This document shows, piece after piece, positions 41,374-49,847 of a stretch of DNA of 49,847 bases (the stretch's first letter is position 1; each line of letters opens with the position of its first letter). The notes under the pieces were generated by a model that saw only the letters and a list, made by a program, of their open reading frames with translations, searched no databases and was not told the origin of the DNA. This DNA comes from Clostridiales bacterium. Its GTDB lineage: Bacteria > Bacillota > Clostridia > Oscillospirales > Oscillospiraceae. A program made the position numbers and the translations under genes. The stretch lies in contig SFEG01000011.1 of the NCBI GenBank assembly GCA_004558025.1, positions 1-49,847 on the forward strand, written 5' to 3'.

Positions 41374-41403
41374 ATTATATGCGCTTTTTGCCCAAAAAGT
41401 CAA
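41374..41403 (-). promoter_or_regulatory. Promoter of the T-box/valS transcript
   Basis: TTGACT (41398-41403), 18-bp spacer, TATAAT (41374-41379) on the minus strand, located between the degV stop and the T-box. Confidence 0.85.
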
Positions 41404-41411
41404 GCCGGGAA

Positions 41412-42299
41412 TTATTCGCCGCGCTCAGCGCCCCAGAAGAACAGGGCAACCGTGCCGGGGCCGGTGTGACTGCCGATGGTCGTTCCGACGTAGTTTATCT
41501 CGACCTTGCCGTTGAGCTTGGGGAAGCGCTCCTCTACGAGAGCGGCGACGGCCTTTGCGTCCTCAACGCAGCCCGACTGCGAGATGTAGCACTTACCCGA
41601 GTAGTCAAGCCCGTCGTTTGCGCACTGCTCCATGCGCTCGGCGATGGTCTTTATGACCTTATTCTTCGTGCGGATCTTTTCCCTGGGAATAAGTCTGCCG
41701 AGGTTGTCCATATTCAGCAGCGGGCAGATATTGAGCATCGTTCCGAAGAAGCCTGCCGCCTTGGAGATCCTGCCGCCCTTGACGTAGAAGCTCAGGTCGG
41801 TGGAGAAGAACCAGTGGTGCAGGTGAAGCTTATTTGCCTCGATCCAGTCGTGAGCCTCGTCGATGCTCATGCCCTCGTCGCGCTTATCGGCGAGCGTGTC
41901 CATCAAAAGGCCGTAGCCCGAAGAAGCGCCGAGAGAGTCGACAATGTATATCTTGCGCTCGGGGTACTCCTCGGCCAATATCGCTGCCGCGTTGCGGGCG
42001 GAGTTTATAGTTCCCGAAATGCCGCTTGAGAGAGTTACATGCAGAATGTCCTTGCCCTCTTTAAGAAACGGGGTGAAGAAATCGACATACTCGGCAACGT
42101 TTACCTGGCTGGTCTTGGTTTCCGCACCCTCGGCCATTTTCTTATAAAATTCTTCAAACGGCATGCTCTGGCCGAGATCGTCGCTGTAGTCCTCGCCGTC
42201 GAGCATGTAGTGGAAGCAGACGTATTTTATGTCGCGTGCTTCAAAATGTTCCTTTGTAAGGTCCGCCGTCGAGCAGCAGCTGATTATATAGTCAGACAT
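41412..42299 (-). CDS. DegV family fatty-acid-binding protein
   Basis: A 295-residue cytoplasmic protein of the DegV/FakB family, which binds a fatty acid and presents it to a FakA-type kinase. Typical segments are HVTLSSGISGTINSARNAA, IYIVDSLGASSGYGLL, STDLSFYVKGGRISKAAGF and a C-terminal GTTIGSHTGPGTVALFFWG. Start at the ATG at 42299 (MSDYIISCCSTADLT) after GGAGGAAATT; an in-frame TTG at 42311 is less likely. No FakA gene is visible in the window. The fatty-acid role is known for the family only. Confidence 0.92.
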   Translation of the reverse strand: MSDYIISCCSTADLTKEHFEARDIKYVCFHYMLDGEDYSDDLGQSMPFEEFYKKMAEGAETKTSQVNVAEYVDFFTPFLKEGKDILHVTLSSGISGTINSARNAAAILAEEYPERKIYIVDSLGASSGYGLLMDTLADKRDEGMSIDEAHDWIEANKLHLHHWFFSTDLSFYVKGGRISKAAGFFGTMLNICPLLNMDNLGRLIPREKIRTKNKVIKTIAERMEQCANDGLDYSGKCYISQSGCVEDAKAVAALVEERFPKLNGKVEINYVGTTIGSHTGPGTVALFFWGAERGE

Positions 42300-42326
42300 A
42301 ATTTCCTCCAAGAATCAATAAATATA

Positions 42327-42359
42327 CCCGTATACAACGGATAATCCATTATATACGGG
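42327..42359. promoter_or_regulatory. Dyad over the -10 of the degV promoter
   Basis: CCCGTATA (42327-42334) and TATACGGG (42352-42359) form a perfect 8-bp inverted repeat with a GGATAATCC palindrome in the spacer. It covers the -10 hexamer and the probable start site of degV, an arrangement expected of a repressor operator. The binding protein is unknown. Confidence 0.45.
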
Positions 42360-42376
42360 CAGAAAATGAAATGCAA
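42348..42376 (-). promoter_or_regulatory. Promoter of the degV-family gene
   Basis: TTGCAT (42371-42376), 17-bp spacer, TATAAT (42348-42353) on the minus strand. Confidence 0.75.
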
Positions 42377-42393
42377 CAAATATTGCAACTTTT

Positions 42394-42696
42394 TTAGCCG
42401 AACATGAGCATTAGCTCCTCGCAGCTGGTCACACCGACCTCCTTGCTGATCTGCTTACCGTCCTTAAAGGCGATAAGCGTCGGGATGCTCATAACGCCGA
42501 AGCGCTGCGCGATGGCCGGTACCTGGTCGACATCGAGCTTGCAGACCTGAACGCGGCCTTCCATCTGCTTGTCGAACTCCTCGAGTATCGGGGCCTGCAT
42601 CTGGCAGGGTCCGCACCAGGTCGCCCAGAAATCGACCAGAACGAGACCTGAGGAGGTCACGGAATCGAAATTATCCTTCGTAAGATGCATTATCAT
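42394..42696 (-). CDS. trxA: Thioredoxin
   Basis: A 100-residue thiol-disulfide oxidoreductase with the active site WCGPC (Cys28 and Cys31) in the context LVDFWATWCGPCQMQAP, the cis-Pro segment MSIPTLIAFKDG and a normal length. It follows the reductase gene with three bases between stop and start, so the pair forms an operon in which the reductase keeps thioredoxin reduced. The ATG at 42690 is an alternative start. Confidence 0.96.
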   Translation of the reverse strand: MIMHLTKDNFDSVTSSGLVLVDFWATWCGPCQMQAPILEEFDKQMEGRVQVCKLDVDQVPAIAQRFGVMSIPTLIAFKDGKQISKEVGVTSCEELMLMFG

Positions 42697-42699
42697 GAT

Positions 42700-43521
42700 T
42701 TATATCTCCTTTTCGATGGTATTTATATATTCGCAGGCAGAAAGCGCGGCGACATTGCCCTCGCCAACCGCCTTTGCTATCTGATAGGGAGCTCCGGTGC
42801 AGTCTCCGGCAGCATATACGCCCTTAATGTTAGTTTTGCCGCTGCGGTCTGTCTTTATTACGCCGCGTTCGGATTCGATGCCGGAAACAAGACTCTCGGC
42901 CGTGAGCGTGTCTTTAAGAATAAAAACGCAGTCGACCTTGTGCTCTTGCCCGTTTACAACGAGCGTATCGGCCTTCATGCCGCCGCGGATATCAAATTTC
43001 TCTTTGCCGGTGAAGGGCAGCACCTCGCAGCCGATATCGTGCAGGAACTGCGCATCGTGCGCGGCTTCCTCGCTGTCGCCGATGACGGCAACGGTCTTAC
43101 CCTTATAAAGCATACCGTCGCAGGTCGCACAATAGCTCACTCCCCTGCCGAGAAACTCCGTCTCGCCCGGACATATAGGGCGGCGGCTTATGCCGCTTGC
43201 AACGATAACGGCGCTTGCCGAGTAGAACTCGCTCCCGACGGCTACGCCTATGCTTTTACCCAGCGGTACAGCGCTGAGCGCACGACCACGAATAATAACG
43301 GCGTCGCTTTCCTCAAGCTGCTTTGTCATTGCCTTTACTATATCCGCGCCGCTGCCGGATATGCCGGGATAATTCGTAACGCTTTCGGCAAGATACAGTT
43401 TGCTGCTCTCCGGAGGATTTGCGATAACGCCGGTCTTTTTGCCTCGATTGCAGGCCGTGAGCGCCGCCGAGACTCCGGCAGGCCCGGCGCCGATGATGAG
43501 TATATCAAACTTATTGTCCAT
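42700..43521 (-). CDS. trxB: Thioredoxin reductase-like flavoprotein lacking usual NADPH motifs
   Basis: A 273-residue FAD enzyme: FAD motif DILIIGAGPAGVSAAL (6-21), redox cysteines YCATCDG (Cys131/Cys134) and a C-terminal GVYAAGDCTGAPYQIAKAVGEG. The pyridine-nucleotide domain is atypical: GGGDSA is reduced to IGDSEEA (about 147-153), and the HRR-x-x-x-R segment that holds the NADPH 2'-phosphate is absent. In clostridia, ferredoxin-dependent flavin thioredoxin reductases show this loss, so the electron donor may be ferredoxin. That is inference. The ATG at 43521 follows AGGTGAT. It is directly upstream of trxA. It is shorter than the usual ~310 residues. Confidence 0.88.
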   Translation of the reverse strand: MDNKFDILIIGAGPAGVSAALTACNRGKKTGVIANPPESSKLYLAESVTNYPGISGSGADIVKAMTKQLEESDAVIIRGRALSAVPLGKSIGVAVGSEFYSASAVIVASGISRRPICPGETEFLGRGVSYCATCDGMLYKGKTVAVIGDSEEAAHDAQFLHDIGCEVLPFTGKEKFDIRGGMKADTLVVNGQEHKVDCVFILKDTLTAESLVSGIESERGVIKTDRSGKTNIKGVYAAGDCTGAPYQIAKAVGEGNVAALSACEYINTIEKEI

Positions 43522-43538
43522 TTTTATCACCTGTAAGC

Positions 43539-43567
43539 ATATTATCACAGTTTCTGCGTTTTCTCAA
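43539..43567 (-). promoter_or_regulatory. Promoter of trxB-trxA
   Basis: TTGAGA (43562-43567), 17-bp spacer, TAATAT (43539-43544) on the minus strand. The leader is short, about 15 nt, and includes the ribosome-binding site. Confidence 0.65.
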
Positions 43568-43602
43568 TCGCATATGCGACGGTGTCTAAATTTATTTTTA
43601 TA

Positions 43603-43631
43603 TTGTAATTGCGTGAGATTTCGTTTATAAT
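43603..43631 (+). promoter_or_regulatory. Promoter of glnS
   Basis: TTGTAA (43603-43608), 17-bp spacer, TATAAT (43626-43631), about 30 bases before the ATG. It diverges from the trxB promoter. Confidence 0.75.
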
Positions 43632-43662
43632 TTTTCTATCCAAGTTAACAGGAGTATGAACC

Positions 43663-45330
<1,668 letters not shown>

Positions 45331-45347
45331 CCTGCAAGGAGGGACAC

Positions 45348-45824
45348 ATGGACTACAAAGCTGCGGTAATTACGGTAAGCGACAGATGCTCTGCCGGCGA
45401 AAAGGTCGATAAAAGCGGCCCTGCCGTCGCGCAGATGCTCGAGGAAGCAGGGTTCAAGGTCATATACAGGGGGCTCGTTCCCGACGAGCGGCACGAGATA
45501 TCCTCGGAGTTTATTAAGTGTGCCTATGAGCTCGGCGCAGATCTCATAATTTCCACGGGTGGCACAGGCTTCGGCAAGCGCGACATCACGCCCGAGGCAA
45601 CGCGCGACGTCATCTCGCGCGAGATACCCGCCATTCCGCAGGCGATGCTGCACTACAGCCTTGGGATAACGCCGCGGGCCATGCTCACAAGAGGCGTTGC
45701 CGGAATACGCGGCAAGAGTCTTATCCTGAATCTGCCCGGCAACGAGACCGGCGCAAGGCAGAATATGAGCGCCGTGATCGGTGTTCTCGAGCATGCCCTT
45801 CAAATGATAGCAAAAGACGAATAA
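45348..45824 (+). CDS. MogA/MoaB-family molybdopterin protein
   Basis: A 158-residue protein of the MoaB/Mog fold that adenylates molybdopterin in molybdenum cofactor synthesis. Motifs are AAVITVSDRCSAGEKVDKSGP, ISTGGTGFGKRDITPEAT and LILNLPGNETGARQN, with the substrate-binding TGGTG intact. No other moa/moe genes are near, so the family is clear but the distinction between MogA and MoaB is not. An AAGGAGG site precedes the ATG. Probably co-transcribed with glnS. Confidence 0.9.
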   Translation: MDYKAAVITVSDRCSAGEKVDKSGPAVAQMLEEAGFKVIYRGLVPDERHEISSEFIKCAYELGADLIISTGGTGFGKRDITPEATRDVISREIPAIPQAMLHYSLGITPRAMLTRGVAGIRGKSLILNLPGNETGARQNMSAVIGVLEHALQMIAKDE

Positions 45825-45828
45825 GCAT

Positions 45829-45856
45829 AAAAAAGCACGGCTCAGCCGTGCTTTTT
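45829..45856. terminator. Bidirectional terminator overlapping the isochorismatase stop
   Basis: Stem AAAAGCACGG / CCGTGCTTTT with loop CTCAG, A-rich on the left and T-rich on the right. It ends the mog transcript on plus. On minus, its 5' arm is made of the last codons (KKHG) of the hydrolase gene. Confidence 0.88.
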
Positions 45857-46417
45857 CAGTTCTTCGAGCGTCATTATCTCCGCTCCGATGCGCTGCATGT
45901 CTTCGAGATTTGCCGCCTGCACCGCGTCGGTCACGGACGATGTGCAGTCGCTTAAAACGACGACGTCATAGTCAAGCGACAGTGCGTCGTAGCAGGTAGT
46001 TCGGATGCAGTTCGGCGTTGTCGTGCCAGCGAGCACGACCGTCTGCACGCCGAGTCTGCGCAGAACAAGGTCGAGGCTCGTTGCAAAAAACGCCGAAAAG
46101 CGTGGCTTCACAAAAACGTGATCGCTCGCGAGCACCTCGAACGATTCGGGGAATGCGTCGGACATATTCGCGTCGCAGACCTCCGACATGGGCTTGCCGC
46201 CCTCCGCCCAGGTTTTTGCTCTTGCCTTTTCGACATCGCTGCCGTCGGCGCGGTAGTGCCGCACGGCGTAGAACACCGGAAGCTCGTTTTCATGGAAAAA
46301 ACGTATTACCTCGGCGCAGGCCGGCACCGTTGCGGCCGCTCCTGCAATGCACAGAGGCGACGACGGATCGATAAAGCCGCGCTGCATGTCAATCATTATA
46401 AGCGCTGTATTTTTCAT
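45842..46417 (-). CDS. Isochorismatase-family cysteine hydrolase
   Basis: A 191-residue protein of the cysteine-hydrolase superfamily (nicotinamidase, isochorismatase, N-carbamoyl-hydrolase). The catalytic triad is visible as Asp10 (ALIMIDMQRGF), Lys104 (HVFVKPRFSAFF) and Cys137 (GTTTPNCIRTTCYDA), and a cis-peptide-type VLAGTTTPNC precedes the cysteine. The substrate cannot be decided. It is convergent with mog and upstream of the large surface-protein gene; no operon partner is evident. The ATG has AGGAGAAG upstream. Confidence 0.9.
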   Translation of the reverse strand: MKNTALIMIDMQRGFIDPSSPLCIAGAAATVPACAEVIRFFHENELPVFYAVRHYRADGSDVEKARAKTWAEGGKPMSEVCDANMSDAFPESFEVLASDHVFVKPRFSAFFATSLDLVLRRLGVQTVVLAGTTTPNCIRTTCYDALSLDYDVVVLSDCTSSVTDAVQAANLEDMQRIGAEIMTLEELKKHG

Positions 46418-46480
46418 TTACTTCTCCTGAAAAGCTTGTTGAGTATATGATAACACAGCCGCTTGCATAATGCAAAACAC

Positions 46481-46513
46481 AAAACAGCTCCCCACGGTTA
46501 CCGTGGGGAGCTG
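46481..46513 (-). terminator. Terminator of the large surface-protein gene
   Basis: Stem CAGCTCCCCACGG / CCGTGGGGAGCTG with loop TAA on the minus strand, then TTTT and a further T-rich stretch. It lies 15 bases after the gene's stop. Confidence 0.85.
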
Positions 46514-46528
46514 AAGCTTTATTGGGAT

Positions 46529-49500
46529 TTATTTTGCGAGTTGGGCGAGGCGATACATGAATGCCGCCGCCTGGCCGCGGGTGCAGGTGTCGTTGGGGGC
46601 AAAGCGATTATCTCCAACGCCTTTGGTGATGCCGTTTTCGACCGCCCATGCAACTGCGTCCTTGTACCAGTCCTGAGTCAGGTCGGTGAAGCTTGCAGCC
46701 GCCGCGGGAGCGGGCTTGTTGTTCGCACGATGCAGGAAGGTCACGATCTCGGCGCGTGTGCAGACTCGATCGGGCTCAAATCCGAGGTCTGTGCCGTTTG
46801 TGATGCCGTTCTCGACCGCCCATGCGACCGCCTTTGCGTACCACGCGTCCTCCTTCACGTCGGCAAAGCCGGAGGGCTTGGAGGCCTCCTTGTTGCCTGC
46901 CGCGTTCCACAGGATCATAACGATCTGCGCGCGGGTGATGCCGTCGTTGGGATTGTAGTTGCCGGTGCCGTCGCCATTGATGATGCCCTTATCGGCCGCC
47001 CACAGGATCTCGTCGTAGAACGCATCGCCTTCCTTTACGTCCTTGAACGGGTTGACAACAGGTGCTACATAGTCGGGATCGGCCGCGCCGCAGACGGAGC
47101 ACTTGCCGTTTGAGAATTTGTGCTCGGTCTTGGGAGTTTCCTTCTGTGCGACGAGCACCTCATTGCAGACCGAGCAGTGCTTACCCTCGGTAAGGCCGGT
47201 CTTTTCGCAGGTCGCCGCGACCGCGGGATCGACTACCTCGGTGTGACCGATGGCAGGAGTCTCCTTCTGCGCGACGATTATCGCCTTGCAGACCGAGCAG
47301 TGCTTGCCTTCGGTGAGGCCGGTCTTGGTGCAGGTCGCAGCAACCGCGGGATCAATGACCACGGTGTGAGTATGTACAACAGGGACAGAGGGTTTACTTG
47401 CGCCGCACTTGGTGCAGACACCGTTTACGTAATCATGGTGGCCTGTTGCCTTGATGACCTGGTCTATCTGAAGTATTGCCTCGCAGGTTTTGCATTTCAG
47501 TACGCCGGTGCTGCCGTCTTCGGTGCAGGTCGCGGCTTTATTGCCGGTGAGCTCTGTATCGTGGCCGGTAGCGGGGATCTCGGTTTTTACCTTTTCGTTG
47601 CATACCGAGCAGGTTTTTTCGGTGTAGCCCGGCTTATCGCAGGTAGCCGGAACTGTAGTGGTAACGCTGAATGAGTGCTCATGCGGCTGATGAATGATGT
47701 AGTTGCTGAAGCTGTCGGTTATGAAGACGAGATATTCGCCGTCAAGCACAGCGTCCACGGGAACGAGGGTTCTGTCATCTTTCTGATGGTATACGACGCA
47801 CTTGCTGCCAATGTATCCTTCGGGAACCTTCAGCTTGACCTGAACGTAACCGTTGTTGGCGGGCTGTACCTCATTACCATTGATGTCTTTAAGAGTAATG
47901 TCGTAGGCCGCATAATTGTCAGTTCCAATAACAACGATGTTTGCGTTTTCGAGCTTATCTTTCGCCGTCTTTTTGTCGACAGTAGTGATCTCAACCTTTT
48001 CAACGTTATCTATAGCATCGCCATAGCCTTTGACTTCAACGGTGGTGGTGTTATCCTCGGTATTCGCAGTTATAGGCTTCTTTTCTGTTCCAAGGCAAAC
48101 AACTTCCGCTTTGATATTTTCCGCATCTTTGCATGCCGCAACCCACTCTTCCTGAGTACCGTTGAAGAGGATGGTTTTGAGACTATTGCACATATAGAAT
48201 GCACCTTTTTGGACATCGTTTATGCTTGCGGGAAGCACGATGGTCTCAACATTGCAGTTGCCCATAAACGCCCAGTCGCTGAGCGTGGTCGTGCCGTCGG
48301 AGACAGTGATCTTCTTATCTGCGCGGCCACCGGGATAGTTGACGAGAGTCAAATCGTCCTTGCTGTACAAAACGCCGTCAACGCTCTTATAGTTCGCATT
48401 TGCAGCATCAACGTTATAATTCTGCATCATTGATTCTGTCAAGATAGCCTTATTAAATGAAGGCAGTCCGGCAAAAGCCGCCGTGCCTATTGACTTTACA
48501 GATGCCGGGATGGTCACGCTTGTGAGGCTGCCGCAGCACATGAACGCTGTGCTGCCTATAGTCTCAAGTCCGGCAGGAAGCTTTATGCTCTTGAGGTTTC
48601 CATTATAAGTGAATGAATGTTCGCCTATACGCTTTAATGTCGACGGAAGCTGAACCGCAGTCAGCGTGTTATAATTGCTGAATGCGTCCGTTATCAGGAA
48701 GTCGCCTACACTCGTAATTCCTCCTTCAACAATGACGGTAGTCAGGTTGCCAAGCCATGCGGGAGCAAAGCCATCGCCCCAATCCCAAGTGTCGCCCTTG
48801 CCGCTAATGACGAGCGTATCGTAGCCGGGAACGTCAAACTTTGTCCAGGTGTAGGTAACGTTGTCGCCGCACTTGCCGGTCTCGACAGTCGCGTATGTGC
48901 GCTCGGTGCAGCCGTCGACGGCGCAGGTCAGGTAGGTACCCTTGTCGTCTTTGCCGACCTCGCCGCGGAGGAAGTCGTGCTCGTGGCCGGGCTTCTGCTC
49001 GCCGCAGTATTTGCAGAGGTTATCATCGCCGTAAACGTGAGTGTGGTCGTCGCTGTACGCTCCGCAGGAGCAGACACCGTTTGTAACGGTATGATCCTGT
49101 CCTGCCTCGTAGTTAAAGTGAACGATTTTGGCGAAGTTTTTAAGTACATCATCATCGCCAACTATTGCTTTCCACTGCTCGCTGCTTCCGCCGAAGTAAA
49201 CGTTGTCAAGCTGGCAACCTTCAAGCGCACTCTCTTTTATTTCTGTAACGCTTGCGGGAATAGTGATATCCTTCAAGTTATAGCAATTAAAAAAGACATA
49301 GTCTTCAAGAATCGAAACACCATCAGGTATAACGATTCTTTCCAAGCTTTCACAATGTTTGAACGTATGTTTCCCCATTGAAGTAACGCTTGACGGTATC
49401 GTTATATTCTTCAGGCTCGAGCACTTGAAAAAGGCAAAGTCTCCGATAGAAGTAACACCATCTGGAATGACTATGTTGGTCAGTGCTGTGCAGCTAGAAA

Positions 49501-49847
49501 ATGTTCCTAGATCAATTTCTGTTAGCGTTGAAGGCAAAGAAACACTCTCAAGATTTTCACATCCTTCGAAGACATAAGCGGATATTGACTTTGCACCCTC
49601 AATTACCACCGACCTTAAATTTGTACATCCTTCGAACGCACCCGTATCTAACGACTCAACATTGCCAGGTATCTTTATTTCAGCCAAGCCGGTGCATCCT
49701 CTAAATGCATTTACCCCTATATAGTTCAGGCTTTCAGGAATCGTGACATTTGTGAGAGCTGTGCAGTCTATAAATGTATTAAAATCAATTTGAGTAACTC
49801 CGTTGGGGATAATGATGCTTTCCAATGAACTGCATCCGCTGAAAGCA
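46529..49847 (-). CDS. BspA-type LRR, Cys-rich repeat, SLH surface protein (5' partial)
   Basis: The C-terminal 1105 or so residues of a large surface protein; the frame runs through the right edge (AFSGCSSLESIIIPNGV), so its signal peptide is outside. Order: BspA/LRR_5 repeats (units like ITIPSSVTSMGKHTFKHCES, two blocks separated by a CxxC-containing linker), a region with a KITVSDGTTTLSDW-type repeat, a linker domain, then several Cys-rich modules (CSVCNEK, CKTCEA, CTKCGA). Two of these form a 41-residue near-identical tandem. Three SLH domains (from about FKDVKEGDAFYDEILW to the end) should tether it to the wall. Likely adhesive or host-binding, inferred from BspA relatives. Confidence 0.85.
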   Translation of the reverse strand, partial: AFSGCSSLESIIIPNGVTQIDFNTFIDCTALTNVTIPESLNYIGVNAFRGCTGLAEIKIPGNVESLDTGAFEGCTNLRSVVIEGAKSISAYVFEGCENLESVSLPSTLTEIDLGTFSSCTALTNIVIPDGVTSIGDFAFFKCSSLKNITIPSSVTSMGKHTFKHCESLERIVIPDGVSILEDYVFFNCYNLKDITIPASVTEIKESALEGCQLDNVYFGGSSEQWKAIVGDDDVLKNFAKIVHFNYEAGQDHTVTNGVCSCGAYSDDHTHVYGDDNLCKYCGEQKPGHEHDFLRGEVGKDDKGTYLTCAVDGCTERTYATVETGKCGDNVTYTWTKFDVPGYDTLVISGKGDTWDWGDGFAPAWLGNLTTVIVEGGITSVGDFLITDAFSNYNTLTAVQLPSTLKRIGEHSFTYNGNLKSIKLPAGLETIGSTAFMCCGSLTSVTIPASVKSIGTAAFAGLPSFNKAILTESMMQNYNVDAANANYKSVDGVLYSKDDLTLVNYPGGRADKKITVSDGTTTLSDWAFMGNCNVETIVLPASINDVQKGAFYMCNSLKTILFNGTQEEWVAACKDAENIKAEVVCLGTEKKPITANTEDNTTTVEVKGYGDAIDNVEKVEITTVDKKTAKDKLENANIVVIGTDNYAAYDITLKDINGNEVQPANNGYVQVKLKVPEGYIGSKCVVYHQKDDRTLVPVDAVLDGEYLVFITDSFSNYIIHQPHEHSFSVTTTVPATCDKPGYTEKTCSVCNEKVKTEIPATGHDTELTGNKAATCTEDGSTGVLKCKTCEAILQIDQVIKATGHHDYVNGVCTKCGASKPSVPVVHTHTVVIDPAVAATCTKTGLTEGKHCSVCKAIIVAQKETPAIGHTEVVDPAVAATCEKTGLTEGKHCSVCNEVLVAQKETPKTEHKFSNGKCSVCGAADPDYVAPVVNPFKDVKEGDAFYDEILWAADKGIINGDGTGNYNPNDGITRAQIVMILWNAAGNKEASKPSGFADVKEDAWYAKAVAWAVENGITNGTDLGFEPDRVCTRAEIVTFLHRANNKPAPAAAASFTDLTQDWYKDAVAWAVENGITKGVGDNRFAPNDTCTRGQAAAFMYRLAQLAK
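47120..47380 (-). repeat. 123-bp tandem coding repeat (41-residue module)
   Basis: Two adjacent modules share the pattern DPAVAATC-K-TGLTEGKHCSVC with CTTCTG-type landmarks at 47141 and 47264, exactly 123 bp apart. The DNA is nearly identical over much of the unit. It encodes Cys-pair modules of the surface protein and could vary in number by recombination. Confidence 0.8.

Noticed and set aside
47120..47380. The regularly spaced repeats considered as a CRISPR array.
   Set aside because: The repeats are inside a coding frame, 123 bp in period, adjacent and without unique spacers.

Overview
The window looks like a chromosomal segment of an anaerobic, endospore-forming member of Bacillota, class Clostridia, and probably the Oscillospirales. 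That placement is an inference. It rests on the spoIIA sporulation operon (spoIIAA-spoIIAB-sigF), a CotF-type spore-coat pair, SLH-domain surface proteins, a T-box leader before valS, a bacterial GlnRS, a thioredoxin reductase without the usual NADPH motifs, and FtsEX next to a carboxy-terminal protease. The DNA is moderately GC-rich, and most genes have Shine-Dalgarno sites and sigma-A-type promoters.

Layout. (1) 79-6242, minus strand: a PucR-like regulator, ftsE, ftsX, a 54-codon signal-peptide-like ORF, ctpA, greA and lysS, probably one transcription unit linking division and wall remodelling to housekeeping genes. (2) 6422-7681: rsuA and a divergent DUF4830-type exported protein. (3) 7763-12143: the str operon rpsL-rpsG-fusA-tuf, read leftward from a strong promoter; rpsL starts at TTG and rpsG at GTG. 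(4) 12442-14487: a lone plus-strand exported lipase-like SLH protein between the str operon and rpoBC. (5) 14604-22072: rpoB-rpoC with its own promoter and no rplJL upstream. (6) 22331-26223: a GT-C-like membrane protein, tRNA-Leu(GAG) with tandem terminators, a short-chain dehydrogenase, then an eroded patch (a truncated small ORF, an IS30 transposase remnant and about 300 bp of unassigned structured DNA) and a flavodoxin-like gene. (7) 26402-29152: two small spore-coat genes, then an AraC regulator divergent from a dicarboxylate/amino-acid symporter. (8) 29218-38401, minus strand: a two-component system with a third exported protein, an EamA transporter, pcrA, a MATE exporter and the spoIIA operon. 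(9) 38496-46417: valS with its T-box leader, a DegV protein, trxA/trxB, divergent glnS-mog, and an isochorismatase-type hydrolase. (10) 46529 to the right edge: a large BspA-type leucine-rich-repeat protein with Cys-rich modules and three SLH domains; its N-terminus lies outside the window.

Most of the window is core informational machinery (translation, transcription, aminoacylation, sporulation control) with surface proteins and transporters interspersed. I found no CRISPR array, prophage, rRNA operon or convincing new multigene system. The observations most worth checking are: a perfect terminator hairpin directly before the spoIIAA ribosome-binding site; the thioredoxin reductase without recognisable NADPH-binding motifs; the short signal-peptide ORF where an FtsEX-controlled hydrolase gene might be expected; a pcrA promoter predicted to give a nearly leaderless mRNA; and the unknown exported protein in the two-component operon.
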